Shown piece after piece: positions 40,335 through 53,787 of a stretch of DNA of 64,000 nt (position 1 is its first letter; every line of letters begins with the position of its first letter). The DNA lies in contig CAVVLN010000005.1 in assembly GCA_963749145.1 (NCBI GenBank), forward strand, positions 1,054,001 through 1,118,000. The letters run 5' to 3'. A model generated the notes under the pieces. The model did not search any database. It saw nothing but the letters and a program-made list of their open reading frames with translations, and was not told where the DNA came from. This DNA is from JASHPR01 sp963749145 (GTDB lineage Bacteria; Actinomycetota; Actinomycetes; Streptosporangiales; Streptosporangiaceae). The position numbers and the translations under genes were made by a program.

Positions 40335-41971
40335 GTGAGTCCTGAAACGACGCGGCCGGACATGACGGCCCTGCCTGACCTGCGGCACGGCCGCGCCAGC
40401 GCCGGGCCGGTACGGGACCGGCGGCCCCTCTACGTAGACCTGCTGCCGCCGTGCAACGCCGGCTGCCCGGCGGGCGAGAACATCCAGGCCTGGCTCGCGC
40501 ACGCGGAGGCCGGCCAGCACGAGCAAGCGTGGCGGCAGCTGACCGCCGACAACCCGATGCCCGCGATTCACGGCCGGGTCTGCTACCACCCGTGCGAGAG
40601 CGTCTGCAACCGGGCCAGCCTGGACAGCGCGGTCTCGATCCACTCGGTGGAGCGGTTCCTCGGCGACCTCGCGCTGGAGCGCGGCTGGCAGTACGAGCGG
40701 CCGACAGTCAGCACCGGGCAGCGGGTGCTGGTCATCGGGGCCGGGCCGAGCGGGCTGTCCGCCGCTTACCACCTGGCCCGGCTCGGCCACCAGGTGGAGA
40801 TCAGAGACGCCGGTGACGTTCCCGGCGGGATGATGCGCTACGGGATCCCGGCCTACCGGATGCCGCGCGACGTGCTGGACGCCGAGATCGCCCGGATCGA
40901 GGCGCTCGGCGTCCGGATCACCGGCGGCCACCGGGTGCAGAACCTGGCGGCCGAGCGGCGCGAGGGCGGTTTCGACGCGGTGTTCGTCGCGGTGGGTGCG
41001 CACCTGTCCAAGCGCGTGGACATCCCGGCCAAGGACGCGGGGCGGATCGTGGACGCGCTCTCGTTCCTGCGCAGCGTGGCCTCGGGCGAGCGGCCGGTGA
41101 TCGGGCGCCGGGTCGCGGTCTACGGCGGCGGCAACACCGCGATGGACGCGGCCCGGGTGGCCCGCCGCCTGGGCGCGAACGACGCGCTGATCGTCTACCG
41201 CCGCACCCGGGCCCAGATGCCCGCGCACGAGGACGAGGCGCAGGAGGCCGAGCGCGAGGGCGTGCGGATCAACTGGCTGCGCACGATCACCGCGTTCGAC
41301 GGCCCGGACCTGACCATCGAAGCCATGGAACTCGACGAGACCGGGTTCCCGCAGCCGACCGGGCGGTTCGAGACGCTGGCCGCTGACACCGTGATCCTGG
41401 CCCTCGGCCAGGACGCCGACACCACGTTCCTGCGCGAGGTGCCCGGGGTGGAGTTCGCCAAGGACGGCACCGTGCAGGTGTCGCCATCGATGATGACCGG
41501 CTGCCCCGGCGTGTTCGCCGGCGGCGACATGGTGCCCGCCGAGCGCACGGTCACCGTCGGCGTCGGACACGGCAAGAAGGCGGCCAGGAACATCGACGCC
41601 TGGCTCCGGGGCGCGTCGGCGGACCAGGCCAAGCACCCGGGCGTAGCGTTCGAGCAATTGAATTTGTGGTACTTCGGGGACGCGGCCCGCCGCCAGCAGC
41701 CTGAGGCCGAGCCGCAGCAGCGGATCGCGGGCTTCGGCGAGGTGGTCGGCGGCCTGTCCGAGCAGGAGGCGGTCTACGAGGCGAAGCGGTGCCTGTCCTG
41801 CGGCAACTGCTGCGAGTGCGACGGCTGCCTGGGCGCGTGCCCCGAGGACGCCGTGATCAAGCTGGGGCCGGGGCACCGGTACCGGTTCGACTACGACAAG
41901 TGCACTGGCTGCGGCGAGTGCTACGAGCAGTGCCCGGTGCACTCGATCGAGATGATTCCGGAAGGCGGCGC

Positions 41972-41975
<4 letters not shown>
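40335..41975 (+). CDS. GltD-like FAD/NAD(P)H oxidoreductase fused to 2x[4Fe-4S] ferredoxin
   Basis: 546 aa from GTG 40335 (GGAGGT close upstream). N-terminal Fe-S domain (CNAGCPAGENIQAWL, CYHPCESVCNRA), FAD motif VIGAGPSGLSAAYHLARLG near 133, NAD(P)H motif YGGGNTAMDAARVARRLG near 262, FAD second site GGDMVPAERTVTVGVGHGKKAARNID, then a dicluster ferredoxin CLSCGNCCECDGCLGACP near 485 and CTGCGECYEQCP near 522. Resembles PreT/GltD. Translationally coupled to nifJ (ATGA overlap). Likely balances NAD(P)H with ferredoxin made by NifJ. Paralogue of the protein at 2354-4303. Confidence 0.9.
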
Positions 41976-45618
<3,643 letters not shown>

Positions 45619-45619
<1 letters not shown>

Positions 45620-46626
45620 TGGACCTGACCACCCGGTACCTGGGCCTGGAACTGCGCAACCCGCTGGTCGCCTCGGCATCGCCGCTGTCGAACACCGTCG
45701 ACGGGGTCCGGCGGCTGGCCGACGCCGGCGTTGGCGCGATCGTGCTGTTCTCCCTGTTCGAGGAGCAACTGCGGCGAGAGGCGGCGCAGAACGCGGTGCT
45801 GGCCGACGCCGGGACGGAGAGCTTCGCCGAGTCGCTGTCCTACTTCCCGGCCGAGGCCGAGGAGGACCCCGGCCCGCGCCGCTACCTGAGCCTGCTCGAG
45901 CGCGCCGTGGCCAGCGTGGACATCCCGGTGATCGCCAGCCTGAACGGCTCCACCACCGGCGGCTGGACCGACTACGCGACCGCGCTGGAGCAGGCGGGCG
46001 CCGCCGCGATCGAGCTGAACATCTACCACCTGCCGGGCGACCCGCTGTTCCCCGGGCGCGACGTCGAGCAGCGGCACGTCGAGATCCTCACCACGGTCAA
46101 GGCCGTGGTCAAGGTGCCGGTCGCGGTGAAAATGAGCCCGTATTACAGCTCAACCGGCGAGATGGCGCTACGGCTGGACCGGACCGGGGCCGACGGCCTG
46201 GTCCTGTTCAACCGGTTCCTGCAGCCCGACATCGACCCGGACACGCTGACCGTGACCTCCCAGTTCGGGCTGTCCAGCCCGGCCGAGGGCCGGCTGCCCC
46301 GGGCCTGGATCGCGCTGCTGGCCGGCCGGGTGGTCGCCTCGCTCGCCGCGACCACCGGCGTCGAGGAGCCGGACGACGTGGTCCGGTACCTGCTGGCCGG
46401 GGCCGACGTGGTGATGACCGCGTCGGCGCTGATCCGCCATGGCCCCGGGTACGCGGGCGTGCTGCTCGACGGGCTGTCCGCCTGGCTGGCGCGCAAGGGG
46501 TTCGCCGGGGCGTCGGACGCGCGCGGGCTGCTCGCGGTCCCGGAGGGGGCGGACGGGGCGGCCTACGAGCGGGCCGCCTACGTCAGCGCGCTGGCGTCGG
46601 CCAACCGCGGCCGCGGCCCCTGGTAA
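45619..46626 (+). CDS. Dihydroorotate dehydrogenase-like FMN protein
   Basis: 335 aa; ATG 45619 overlaps the nifJ stop by one base (TGATG). A PyrD-type TIM barrel: TTRYLGLELRNPLVASASPLS, IPVIASLNGSTTGGW, AAAIELNIYHLPGDP, VPVAVKMSPYYSS, GADGLVLFNRFLQPDID and LLAGADVVMTASALIRHGP. The catalytic Cys/Ser loop of true PyrD is not clear. Together with the GltD-like protein it mirrors the two halves of dihydropyrimidine dehydrogenase (PreA/PreT), so an NAD(P)H- or ferredoxin-linked reductive role is possible. DHOD-like genes are often beside nifJ in bacteria; the substrate is unknown. Confidence 0.88.
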
Positions 46627-46697
46627 CGTGCGCCGGCGGGCCGACGCGGCCGGCCGGGACGTGCGCCGGCGGGCCGGGACGCCCGGGCGCCGGCTGG

Positions 46698-47297
46698 TCA
46701 CAGACGGGTCGTCCACCGGGGGCTGATCGCCGTCCAGGCACGCTCCCACCCGGCCAGCCGCCGCCGGTCCAGGACCAGGCGGCACAGCCAGTAGATCCCG
46801 ACCAGCGCGAGCCCGGCGACGAACACCGCCCCGATGGCGATCGCGACCGAGGCGAACACCACCTGGGCGGCCTCCGAGGGCGGGGCCTGGGGCTCGCCGG
46901 AGGGCGTCAGCCACACCCGGACCTCGGCCCCGGCGGGCGCGCCCTGGATGGCGGGCGCGGTCACGTCGGTGAGAACGCCTGATATCGGCCGGCCGTCAGG
47001 GGCCCGCCAGCGGGCGGTGGTCTCCCCGGCCGCGGCCATGAAGTAGCTGTCATCGGGACCGGGGCGGGTGAGCACGGCCGTGGCCGGGCGCAGCCGGGCC
47101 GCGCCGGCGCGCTGAGCCTGGTAGAAGTGAACGCCGAGGACGGGTGCCGCGGCCACGGCGGCCAGGAACGCGGCCGACAGCAGCGCCGCGATCGCCCTCT
47201 CGATCCGGTCGGATCTTCGCTGCAGCGGATTCGGGCGGATCAGCAGCCTGGCCAGCCACCGCAGCGGCAGGCCCGCGGCCCGGATTATGCCAGCCAT
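46698..47297 (-). CDS. Rv1733c-like two-helix membrane protein
   Basis: 199 aa from ATG 47297 (GGAGGTGA 8 nt upstream). Pattern: a basic N-terminus (RWLARLLIRPNPLQRRSDRIERA), helix 1 (AIAALLSAAFLAAVAAAPVLG), an exported domain of about 90 aa (HFYQAQRAGAARL, TARWRAPDGRPISGVLTD, VRVWLTPSGEPQAPP), helix 2 (VVFASVAIAIGAVFVAGLALVGIYWL) and a C-terminal RRLAGWERAWTAISPRWT. This layout matches the Rv1733c family, a DosR-induced mycobacterial antigen. Two DevR-like sites lie upstream. Function unknown. Confidence 0.88.
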   Translation of the reverse strand: MAGIIRAAGLPLRWLARLLIRPNPLQRRSDRIERAIAALLSAAFLAAVAAAPVLGVHFYQAQRAGAARLRPATAVLTRPGPDDSYFMAAAGETTARWRAPDGRPISGVLTDVTAPAIQGAPAGAEVRVWLTPSGEPQAPPSEAAQVVFASVAIAIGAVFVAGLALVGIYWLCRLVLDRRRLAGWERAWTAISPRWTTRL

Positions 47298-47357
47298 GAC
47301 CGTCACCTCCGGCTGGGCTTCCGGTACCAGCCTGCGGCGGCGCGGGGCGGGCCGGCA

Positions 47358-47393
47358 GGGACCAACGCCACCACCGGGCAGGCCCTTGGTCCG
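47358..47393. promoter_or_regulatory. Two DevR-box-like sites upstream of the Rv1733c-like gene
   Basis: 47358-47371 GGGACCAACGCCAC and 47380-47393 AGGCCCTTGGTCCG, centres 22 bp apart, 61-96 bp before the start at 47297. Confidence 0.55.
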
Positions 47394-47429
47394 GGGTTTG
47401 CCCGCGGCGGGGACCCCCGGTCACCGGGG

Positions 47430-47821
47430 CGGGCCGCGGCGCGAGCGAGCTGGTGCTGCGGGTGCAGGCCATCCTGCGCCGCGGCGGCCCGGCCGCCGGG
47501 CCGGGCCCGGCTAGCTACGGCGGCGGGACGCTGGTCATCAACGAGCCGCAGCGGCAGATCACGGTGCGAGGCGCGGCCGCGGACCTCACCCCGACCGAAT
47601 GGGGGATCCTGCTGACGCTGGCCACCGTCCCCGGCCGGGTCTACTCGCGGTTCGAGCTGATCAACCGGGTCCGCGGCTATGAGTTCGAGGGCTACGAGCG
47701 AACCGTCGACTCGCACGTGAAGAACCTGCGCCGCAAGATCGAAGCGGAGCCGGCCAGCCCCAGCATCGTGCTGACCGTGCTGGGCGGCGGGTACCGGCTC
47801 GGCCTGGCCCGCGATGGCTGA
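47430..47821 (+). pseudogene. OmpR-type response regulator lacking its receiver domain
   Basis: From about 47430 the frame reads ASELVLRVQAILRRGG, the linker seen after the receiver of OmpR regulators, then a complete winged-helix output domain (ITVRGAAADLTPTEWGILLTL, GRVYSRFELINRVRGYEFEG, ERTVDSHVKNLRRKIEAEPA, VLTVLGGGYRLG). The first possible start is GTG 47453. The roughly 110-aa receiver with the phospho-Asp is gone. The gene ends overlapping the kinase remnant, in the usual regulator-kinase arrangement. Confidence 0.85.
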
Positions 47822-48391
47822 CGGCGACGGCCAGGCCGGCGGGCCGCAGCCTGGTCAGGCGGGCGGGCCGCGTTCCGGCCCGGACGGCGCACCGCGTTCC
47901 GGCCCGGACGGCGCACCGCGTTCCGGCCCGGACGGCGCACCGCGTTCCGGCCCGGACGGCGCACCGCGTTCCGGCCCGGACGGCGCACTGCGCTGGCCGC
48001 CCAGTTCGAGGGGGCGGGAATCAGGCTGGAGCGGCGGCTGGCCGGGGCCGACGTCCTGGCCGATCCGCGCTGGCTGCACCAGGTGATCACGAACCTGCTC
48101 ACGAACGCGCTGAAGTTCACCCCGGCCGGGGGCCGGGTCACCGTGGCCGCCGGCCCGGCCGGGCCCGCCGCCGTGCTGACGGTCACCGACACCGGCTCGG
48201 GCATTCCCGCTGACGAGCTGCCCCACGTCTTCGACCGGTTCTGGCGCGGGCGGCAGGCCGCGCAGACGTCCGGCAGCGGCATCGGCCTGGCGGTCGCCGC
48301 CGAGCTCACCCAGGCCCACGGCGGAACGCTGACCGCCGGCAGCGAGCCCGGGCGGGGCACCGTGATGACGCTGACCCTGCCGCGGGCCTGA
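47814..48391 (+). pseudogene. Sensor histidine kinase remnant (ATPase domain only)
   Basis: ATG 47814 overlaps the regulator stop as expected for a kinase start, but codons 12-58 are mostly a 24-bp repeat, after which the frame is wrong. In another frame kinase homology resumes at about 47990: LAAQFEGAGIRLERRLAGAD, DPRWLHQVITNLLTNALKFTP, TDTGSGIPADELPHVFDRFWRG, SGSGIGLAVAAELTQAHGG, GRGTVMTLTLP. The sensor, HAMP and HisKA phosphoacceptor are missing. A minisatellite has replaced the N-terminal two-thirds. Confidence 0.85.
47868..47987. repeat. 24-bp tandem repeat, five identical copies
   Basis: Unit CCGCGTTCCGGCCCGGACGG plus CGCA, at 47868, 47892, 47916, 47940 and 47964. It lies inside the histidine kinase remnant, and in the initial frame encodes repeated PRSGPDGA. 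Confidence 0.95.
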
Positions 48392-48465
48392 CCGGCGGCG
48401 GGCAGCGGCGCGCCGCCCCGCATGCGCCGGGGGCAGCAAACCGGGGGCGGCGCAACCGCCGGGCC

Positions 48466-48552
48466 CTAGGCCCGGTCTCCGATGCTGTCCAGGTCGTGAA
48501 GCACCGGCGGGCGGCAGACGATCGTGACCTCGGCGATCCGCGCGAACGCCAT
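48466..48552 (-). CDS. Possible small protein, 28 aa
   Basis: ATG 48552 follows a strong ribosome site (GGGAGG, 7 nt). The peptide begins MAFARIAEVTIVCRPPVL and ends LDSIGDRA. Too short to classify; it could equally be the surviving start of a lost gene. Divergent from padR. Confidence 0.3.
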   Translation of the reverse strand: MAFARIAEVTIVCRPPVLHDLDSIGDRA

Positions 48553-48686
48553 GACGTGGCCTCCCGCCGGTATGCAGCGGGCGGTGCCCGCCCGGCCGTC
48601 ACGCGGCCGCAGAGCGTCGTCGCCGTGCGACACCGGTCACGCCCCCACCGAGATCCCGCCGTCTTGCCGGTTGACAGCCGGGAGGA

Positions 48687-48724
48687 TAACGGCTATCTAT
48701 ATAACCGTTAGACTAACCGTTAGA
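48687..48724. promoter_or_regulatory. PadR-type promoter/operator
   Basis: AT-rich island: TAACGG (48687-48692) and CCGTTA (48705-48710) form an inverted repeat around CTATCTATATAA, and AACCGTTAGA occurs twice (48703-48712, 48715-48724). It ends 12 bp before the padR start, so autoregulation of the padR-ABC operon is likely. Confidence 0.6.
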
Positions 48725-48736
48725 GAGGGTCGGGCG

Positions 48737-49257
48737 ATGCAGCAGGAAGTGATCCTGGCGATGCTCGCCAAGGAGCCGTCGCACGGCTATCAGCTGCGCG
48801 CGCGGCTGCGACAGGCCCTCGGGCCGCTCGGTGACGCGATGAACGACGGGCAGGTCTACGTCACGCTGACCCGGCTGGAGAAGGCGGGCCTGGTGGCGTC
48901 CGAGCAAGCGGAGGCGCCGGACCGCCCGGACCGCAAGGTGTACGTGCTGACCGCGGCCGGGCACCAGAAGGTCACCGACTGGCTGGCCGAGGTCGCCTGG
49001 CCCCGCCCCGATCTCACCGAATTCCATCTCAAGCTGATCGCGGCCGCGTCGGCCGGGCTGGCCGACCCGCTGGCCATCGTCGACGCTCAGCGCCGTGAGC
49101 TGCTGCGGCGGCTGCGCGATGCCCAGCGCGCGGCGCTGGCCGAACCCGACGGCTCGGCCGCCGGGCTGCTACTGGAGGGCATCGTGCTGCGACTGCAGGC
49201 CGACCTGCGCTGGCTGGAGGCCTGCGAGCGGAACTGGACCGGCCGGAGGAACCGATC

Positions 49258-49261
<4 letters not shown>
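48737..49261 (+). CDS. PadR family transcriptional regulator
   Basis: 174 aa, ATG 48737. N-terminal winged helix: VILAMLAKEPSHGYQLRARLRQAL, AMNDGQVYVTLTRLEKAGLVAS and RKVYVLTAAGHQKVTDWL; C-terminal helical Vir-type dimerisation part (LEGIVLRLQADLRWLEACERNW). Represses efflux operons in response to drugs in related systems. The stop overlaps the ABC ATPase start (ATGA), so it is the first gene of a four-gene operon. Confidence 0.92.
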
Positions 49262-50031
<770 letters not shown>

Positions 50032-50035
50032 GACC

Positions 50036-51907
50036 ATGGGCAAGATCCGGCTCATCGGCCGCCTGGTCGGCCGGGACCTGCGGCGCCGGCCGGGACCGGC
50101 GGTGCTGCTGGTGCTGGCGATCACCGCCGCCACCGCCACGCTGGCCCTGGGGCTGGTCCTGCGCGACGTGACCAACCAGCCGTATCAGCAGACCAGGGCC
50201 GCGACGCACGGGCCCGATGTGGTGGCCCAGATCCGCGGGTTCGGCCCCGCGGTGTCCCGGCCGGGCGGCGGACCGCCGCCCCGGCAAGGACAGGTCAGCC
50301 ACGCCCAGATCACGGCCCAGGTCACGAGGCTGACTCACGCGCCGGGGGTCACCGGCTACAGCGGGCCCTATCCGGTCGCCTCGGCTGTGCTGCGCTACCG
50401 CGGCGTCGTCGCACCGGTGGAGGCCGAGGGGCGGGCCCAGGCGCCGGCGTCGATCGACCAGCCGCAACCGACCGCCGGGACCTGGGTGCGGCCCGGCGGG
50501 ATCGTGCTGGAGCGCACGTTCGCCGAGGCGCTCGGGGCCGGCGTCGGCGACCGGGTCACCCTGGACGGCCGGCCCTTCCAGGTGGTGGGGATCGCGGTCA
50601 CCGCCGCGGGCCAGCCCTACCCGAACCTGTGCGCGTCGCCCGGCGGCGACTGCGTCTATGACCTGCAGGACAACGCGGTCCCGGCCACCGCCGACAACGG
50701 GTTCGCCTGGATCACCGAGCCGGACGCCCGCGCGCTGGGCTCGGCGCAGGCGCCGCTGTCCTACTTCCTCAACCTCGAGCTCAGCAACCCGGCCGCCGCC
50801 CCGGCCTTCGCCAGCACCTACAGCTCTGTGTCGGCGCCGTTGATCGCGTGGCAGGACATCCAGGCCGGGTCCGGTCTGCTGGTCCAGGACGAGCAGCAGG
50901 TCCTGACGACCGGGGCCTTGCTCGCCGGGCTGCTGGCGATCGCCAGCGTCGCCGTGCTGGCCGGCGGCCGGATGGCCGAGCGCACCCGGCGGGTCGGGCT
51001 GCTCAAGGCGGTCGGCAGCACGCCGGGGACGGTCGCGGTCGTGCTGCTGGCCGAGAACCTGGTCCTGGCCCTGGTCGCCGCGGCGGCCGGGCTGGCGATC
51101 GGGCGGCTGACCGCCCCGCTGGTCGCCAGCCCCGGCGCCGCGCTGGTCGGCACACCCGGCGCGCCGTCGCTGACCCTGCCGATCGCGGCCGAGGTGGTGG
51201 TCGTGGCCGTGGTGGTGGCGCTGGCTTCGACGCTCGTGCCCGCGATCCGCGGCGCCCGGACCAGCACGGTCAGCGCGCTGGCGGACACCGCCCGCCCGCC
51301 GCGGCGCCGCCCCCGGCTGATCGCGCTCTCCGCGCGGCTGCCGGTGCCGCTGCTGCTGGGGCTGCGGCTGGTGGCGCGGCGGCCGCGCCGCGCCCTGCTG
51401 AGCGCGGCCAGCGTCGCGGTCACCGCCACCGGAATCGTCGTCGTGCTGGCCTTCCACACCACCGTCCACCGGCAGAGCGCCGACCTGGTCGACGGGCTGA
51501 GCAATCCGGTGGCCAGCCGGGATGAGCAGACGCTGACCATCCTCACCGTGGTACTGGTCGCGCTCGCGGTCCTGAACGCGATCTGCACGGCCTGGGCGAC
51601 CGTCCTGGACGCCCGGCACTCCTCGGCGCTGGCCCGCGCGCTCGGCGCGACGCCGCAGCAGGTCTCGGAAGGGATAGCGACGGCGCAGGTGCTGCCGGCG
51701 ATACCGGGCACGCTGCTCGGCATCCCGCTCGGCATCGGACTCTTCGCCGCCGTATCACAAGGCGCCGGGGTGGTCACCCCGCCGGCCTGGTGGCTGGCCG
51801 CCGCGGTGCTCGGCATGCTCGTCGTCGTCGCCGTGCTGGCCGCGATCCCGGCCCGCGTCGGCGCCCGCCGGCCGGTGTCCCCGATCCTGCAATCCGAAAC
51901 GGCCTGA
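50036..51907 (+). CDS. FtsX-like ABC permease (copy 1)
   Basis: 623 aa, ATG 50036, 4 nt after the ATPase stop. N-terminal helix (PAVLLVLAITAATATLALGLVL), a large exported domain (residues about 45-285), then an FtsX helix set beginning TTGALLAGLLAIASVAVLAGGRMAERTRRVGLLKAVGSTPG and a second set near 435-470 (LIALSARLPVPLLLGLRLVARR). Strongly similar to the next gene along its whole length, so a tandem gene duplication. Together with the ATPase it forms an exporter. Confidence 0.92.
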   Translation: MGKIRLIGRLVGRDLRRRPGPAVLLVLAITAATATLALGLVLRDVTNQPYQQTRAATHGPDVVAQIRGFGPAVSRPGGGPPPRQGQVSHAQITAQVTRLTHAPGVTGYSGPYPVASAVLRYRGVVAPVEAEGRAQAPASIDQPQPTAGTWVRPGGIVLERTFAEALGAGVGDRVTLDGRPFQVVGIAVTAAGQPYPNLCASPGGDCVYDLQDNAVPATADNGFAWITEPDARALGSAQAPLSYFLNLELSNPAAAPAFASTYSSVSAPLIAWQDIQAGSGLLVQDEQQVLTTGALLAGLLAIASVAVLAGGRMAERTRRVGLLKAVGSTPGTVAVVLLAENLVLALVAAAAGLAIGRLTAPLVASPGAALVGTPGAPSLTLPIAAEVVVVAVVVALASTLVPAIRGARTSTVSALADTARPPRRRPRLIALSARLPVPLLLGLRLVARRPRRALLSAASVAVTATGIVVVLAFHTTVHRQSADLVDGLSNPVASRDEQTLTILTVVLVALAVLNAICTAWATVLDARHSSALARALGATPQQVSEGIATAQVLPAIPGTLLGIPLGIGLFAAVSQGAGVVTPPAWWLAAAVLGMLVVVAVLAAIPARVGARRPVSPILQSETA

Positions 51908-51911
51908 CGTC

Positions 51912-53768
51912 ATGGGCAGGGTCTGGCTCCTCGGCCGGCTGGTCGCCCGGGACCTGCGGTACCGGCCGGGCCCGGCGGTGCTGCTGGTGCTGGCGATCAC
52001 CGCCGCCACGGCCACGCTGACCCTGGGGCTGGTCCTGCACGGGGTCACCGACCAGCCGTACCTGCAGACCAGGACCGCGACCAGGGGGCCGGACGTGGTG
52101 GCCCAGCTCGGCGGCTTCGGCCACGGAGCGGGCGGGCCGTCGGCGACGGGCCAGGCCAGGACCGAGGCGCAGGTCAGGGCCCTGACCCGTGCGCCAGGGG
52201 TCACCGCCCACAGCGGGCCGTACCCGGTCGCGTCCGCCTTCGTGCGGTTCCGCGGCCTGGCCGCGCCGGTCGAGCTCGAGGGGCGGGTGCAGGCGCCGGC
52301 GTCGGTCGAGCAGCCGGAGGTGACGGCCGGGACCTGGGTGCGGCCCGGCGGCGTCGTGCTCGAGCGCACGTTCGCCGAGGCGCTCGGGGTCGGCGTCGGC
52401 GACCGGGTCACGCTGGACGGCCAGACCTTCCGGGTGGCCGGGATCGCGGTCACCGCCGCCGGCCTGCCGTACCCGAACCTGTGTTACTCCCCGGGCGGCG
52501 GCTGCGTCTTCGACGCCCCGTACCGCGGGTCGGTGCCGCTGCCCGCCGCCGTCGGGCTCGCCTGGATCACCGAGCCGGATGCCCGCCGGTTGGCCTCGGC
52601 ACAAGCGCCGCTGTACTACTTCCTGAACCTGAGGCTCGAGGACCCGTCCACGGCGCCGGCCTTCGCCAGCAGATACGGCGCGGCGCGGAGCTCGCCGTAC
52701 CTGATCCCGTGGCAGGCGATCCAGAGCGGAGACGGGCTGCTGGTGCAGGACGAGCAGCAAGTGCTGTCGCCGGGTGCCTGGCTGGTCGCGCTGCTGGCGA
52801 TGGCCAGCGTGGCCGTGCTGGCCGCCGGCCGGATGGCCGAGCGCACCCGGCGGGTCGGGCTGCTCAAGGCGGTCGGGGGCACGCCGGAGACCGTCGCGAT
52901 CACGCTGCTGGCCGAGAACCTGGTGCTGGCTCTGGCGGCGGCGGCGGCCGGGCTGGTGATCGGGCGCCTGGGCGCCCCGCTGATCGCCAGCCCGGGCGCC
53001 GCCCTCGTCGGTTCGCCGGGCGCGCCGTCGCTCACGCTGCCTATCTGCGGCCTGGTCGTGGGCGTGGCGTTCTTCGTCGCGCTGGCCGCGACGCTCCCGC
53101 CCACCATCCGCGGGGCCCGGACCAGCACGGTCAGCGCGCTGGCGGACGCGGCCCGCCCGCCGCGGCGCCACGGCGGGCTGATCGCCCTCTCCGCGCGGCT
53201 GCCGGTTCCGCTGCTGCTCGGGCTGCGGCTGGTCGCCCGCCGGCCGCGCCGGGCGCTGCTCAGCGCGGCCAGCGTCGCGGTCACCGCCACCGGGCTCGTC
53301 GCCACGCTCGCCTTCCACACGACCGTCCGCCTGACCGGGTCCGGCCTCGCCAGCCGGCTGAGCAATCCGGTGGCCGGCCGCGAAGAGCAGATGCTGGCGG
53401 TGCTCACCGTGGTGCTGGTCGCGCTCACGGTCCTCAATGGCATCTGCACAGCCTGGGCGACCGTGCTCGATGCCAGGCCGGTGTCGGCACTGGCTCGGGC
53501 CCTCGGCGCGTCGCCGCGGCAGGTCACCGCCGGGATCGTCACGGCGCAGGTGCTGCCCGCTTTGCCCGGGACGCTGCTCGGCATCCCGCTGGGCATCGAA
53601 CTGTTCGCGGCCGCGGCGCAGGGGGCCGGGGTGGTCGTCCCGCCCGCCTGGTGGCTGGCCGGCGCCGTGCTGGCCACGCTGGCCGGGGTGGCGGTGCTGG
53701 CCGGCATCCCGGCCTGGATCGGGGCCCGGCGTCCCGTCACCCCGATCCTCCAGGCGGAAACCGCGTGA
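51912..53768 (+). CDS. FtsX-like ABC permease (copy 2)
   Basis: 618 aa, ATG 51912, 4 nt after copy 1. Same organisation: AVLLVLAITAATATLTLGLV, exported domain to about residue 290, GRMAERTRRVGLLKAVGGTPE, SARLPVPLLLGLRLVARRPR. Divergence from copy 1 is concentrated in the exported domain and in the last loop (DAPYRGSVPLPAAVG segment). The pair likely acts as a heterodimer sharing one ATPase. Confidence 0.92.
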   Translation: MGRVWLLGRLVARDLRYRPGPAVLLVLAITAATATLTLGLVLHGVTDQPYLQTRTATRGPDVVAQLGGFGHGAGGPSATGQARTEAQVRALTRAPGVTAHSGPYPVASAFVRFRGLAAPVELEGRVQAPASVEQPEVTAGTWVRPGGVVLERTFAEALGVGVGDRVTLDGQTFRVAGIAVTAAGLPYPNLCYSPGGGCVFDAPYRGSVPLPAAVGLAWITEPDARRLASAQAPLYYFLNLRLEDPSTAPAFASRYGAARSSPYLIPWQAIQSGDGLLVQDEQQVLSPGAWLVALLAMASVAVLAAGRMAERTRRVGLLKAVGGTPETVAITLLAENLVLALAAAAAGLVIGRLGAPLIASPGAALVGSPGAPSLTLPICGLVVGVAFFVALAATLPPTIRGARTSTVSALADAARPPRRHGGLIALSARLPVPLLLGLRLVARRPRRALLSAASVAVTATGLVATLAFHTTVRLTGSGLASRLSNPVAGREEQMLAVLTVVLVALTVLNGICTAWATVLDARPVSALARALGASPRQVTAGIVTAQVLPALPGTLLGIPLGIELFAAAAQGAGVVVPPAWWLAGAVLATLAGVAVLAGIPAWIGARRPVTPILQAETA

Positions 53769-53787
53769 CCGAGAGGCAGGTGCGTAG

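Larger units (their letters stand above)
48392..48736. other. Intergenic region before the PadR gene
   Basis: Holds a possible 28-codon minus-strand gene (48466-48552) and, at 48687-48724, the AT-rich PadR promoter/operator. No other gene is seen. Confidence 0.6.
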
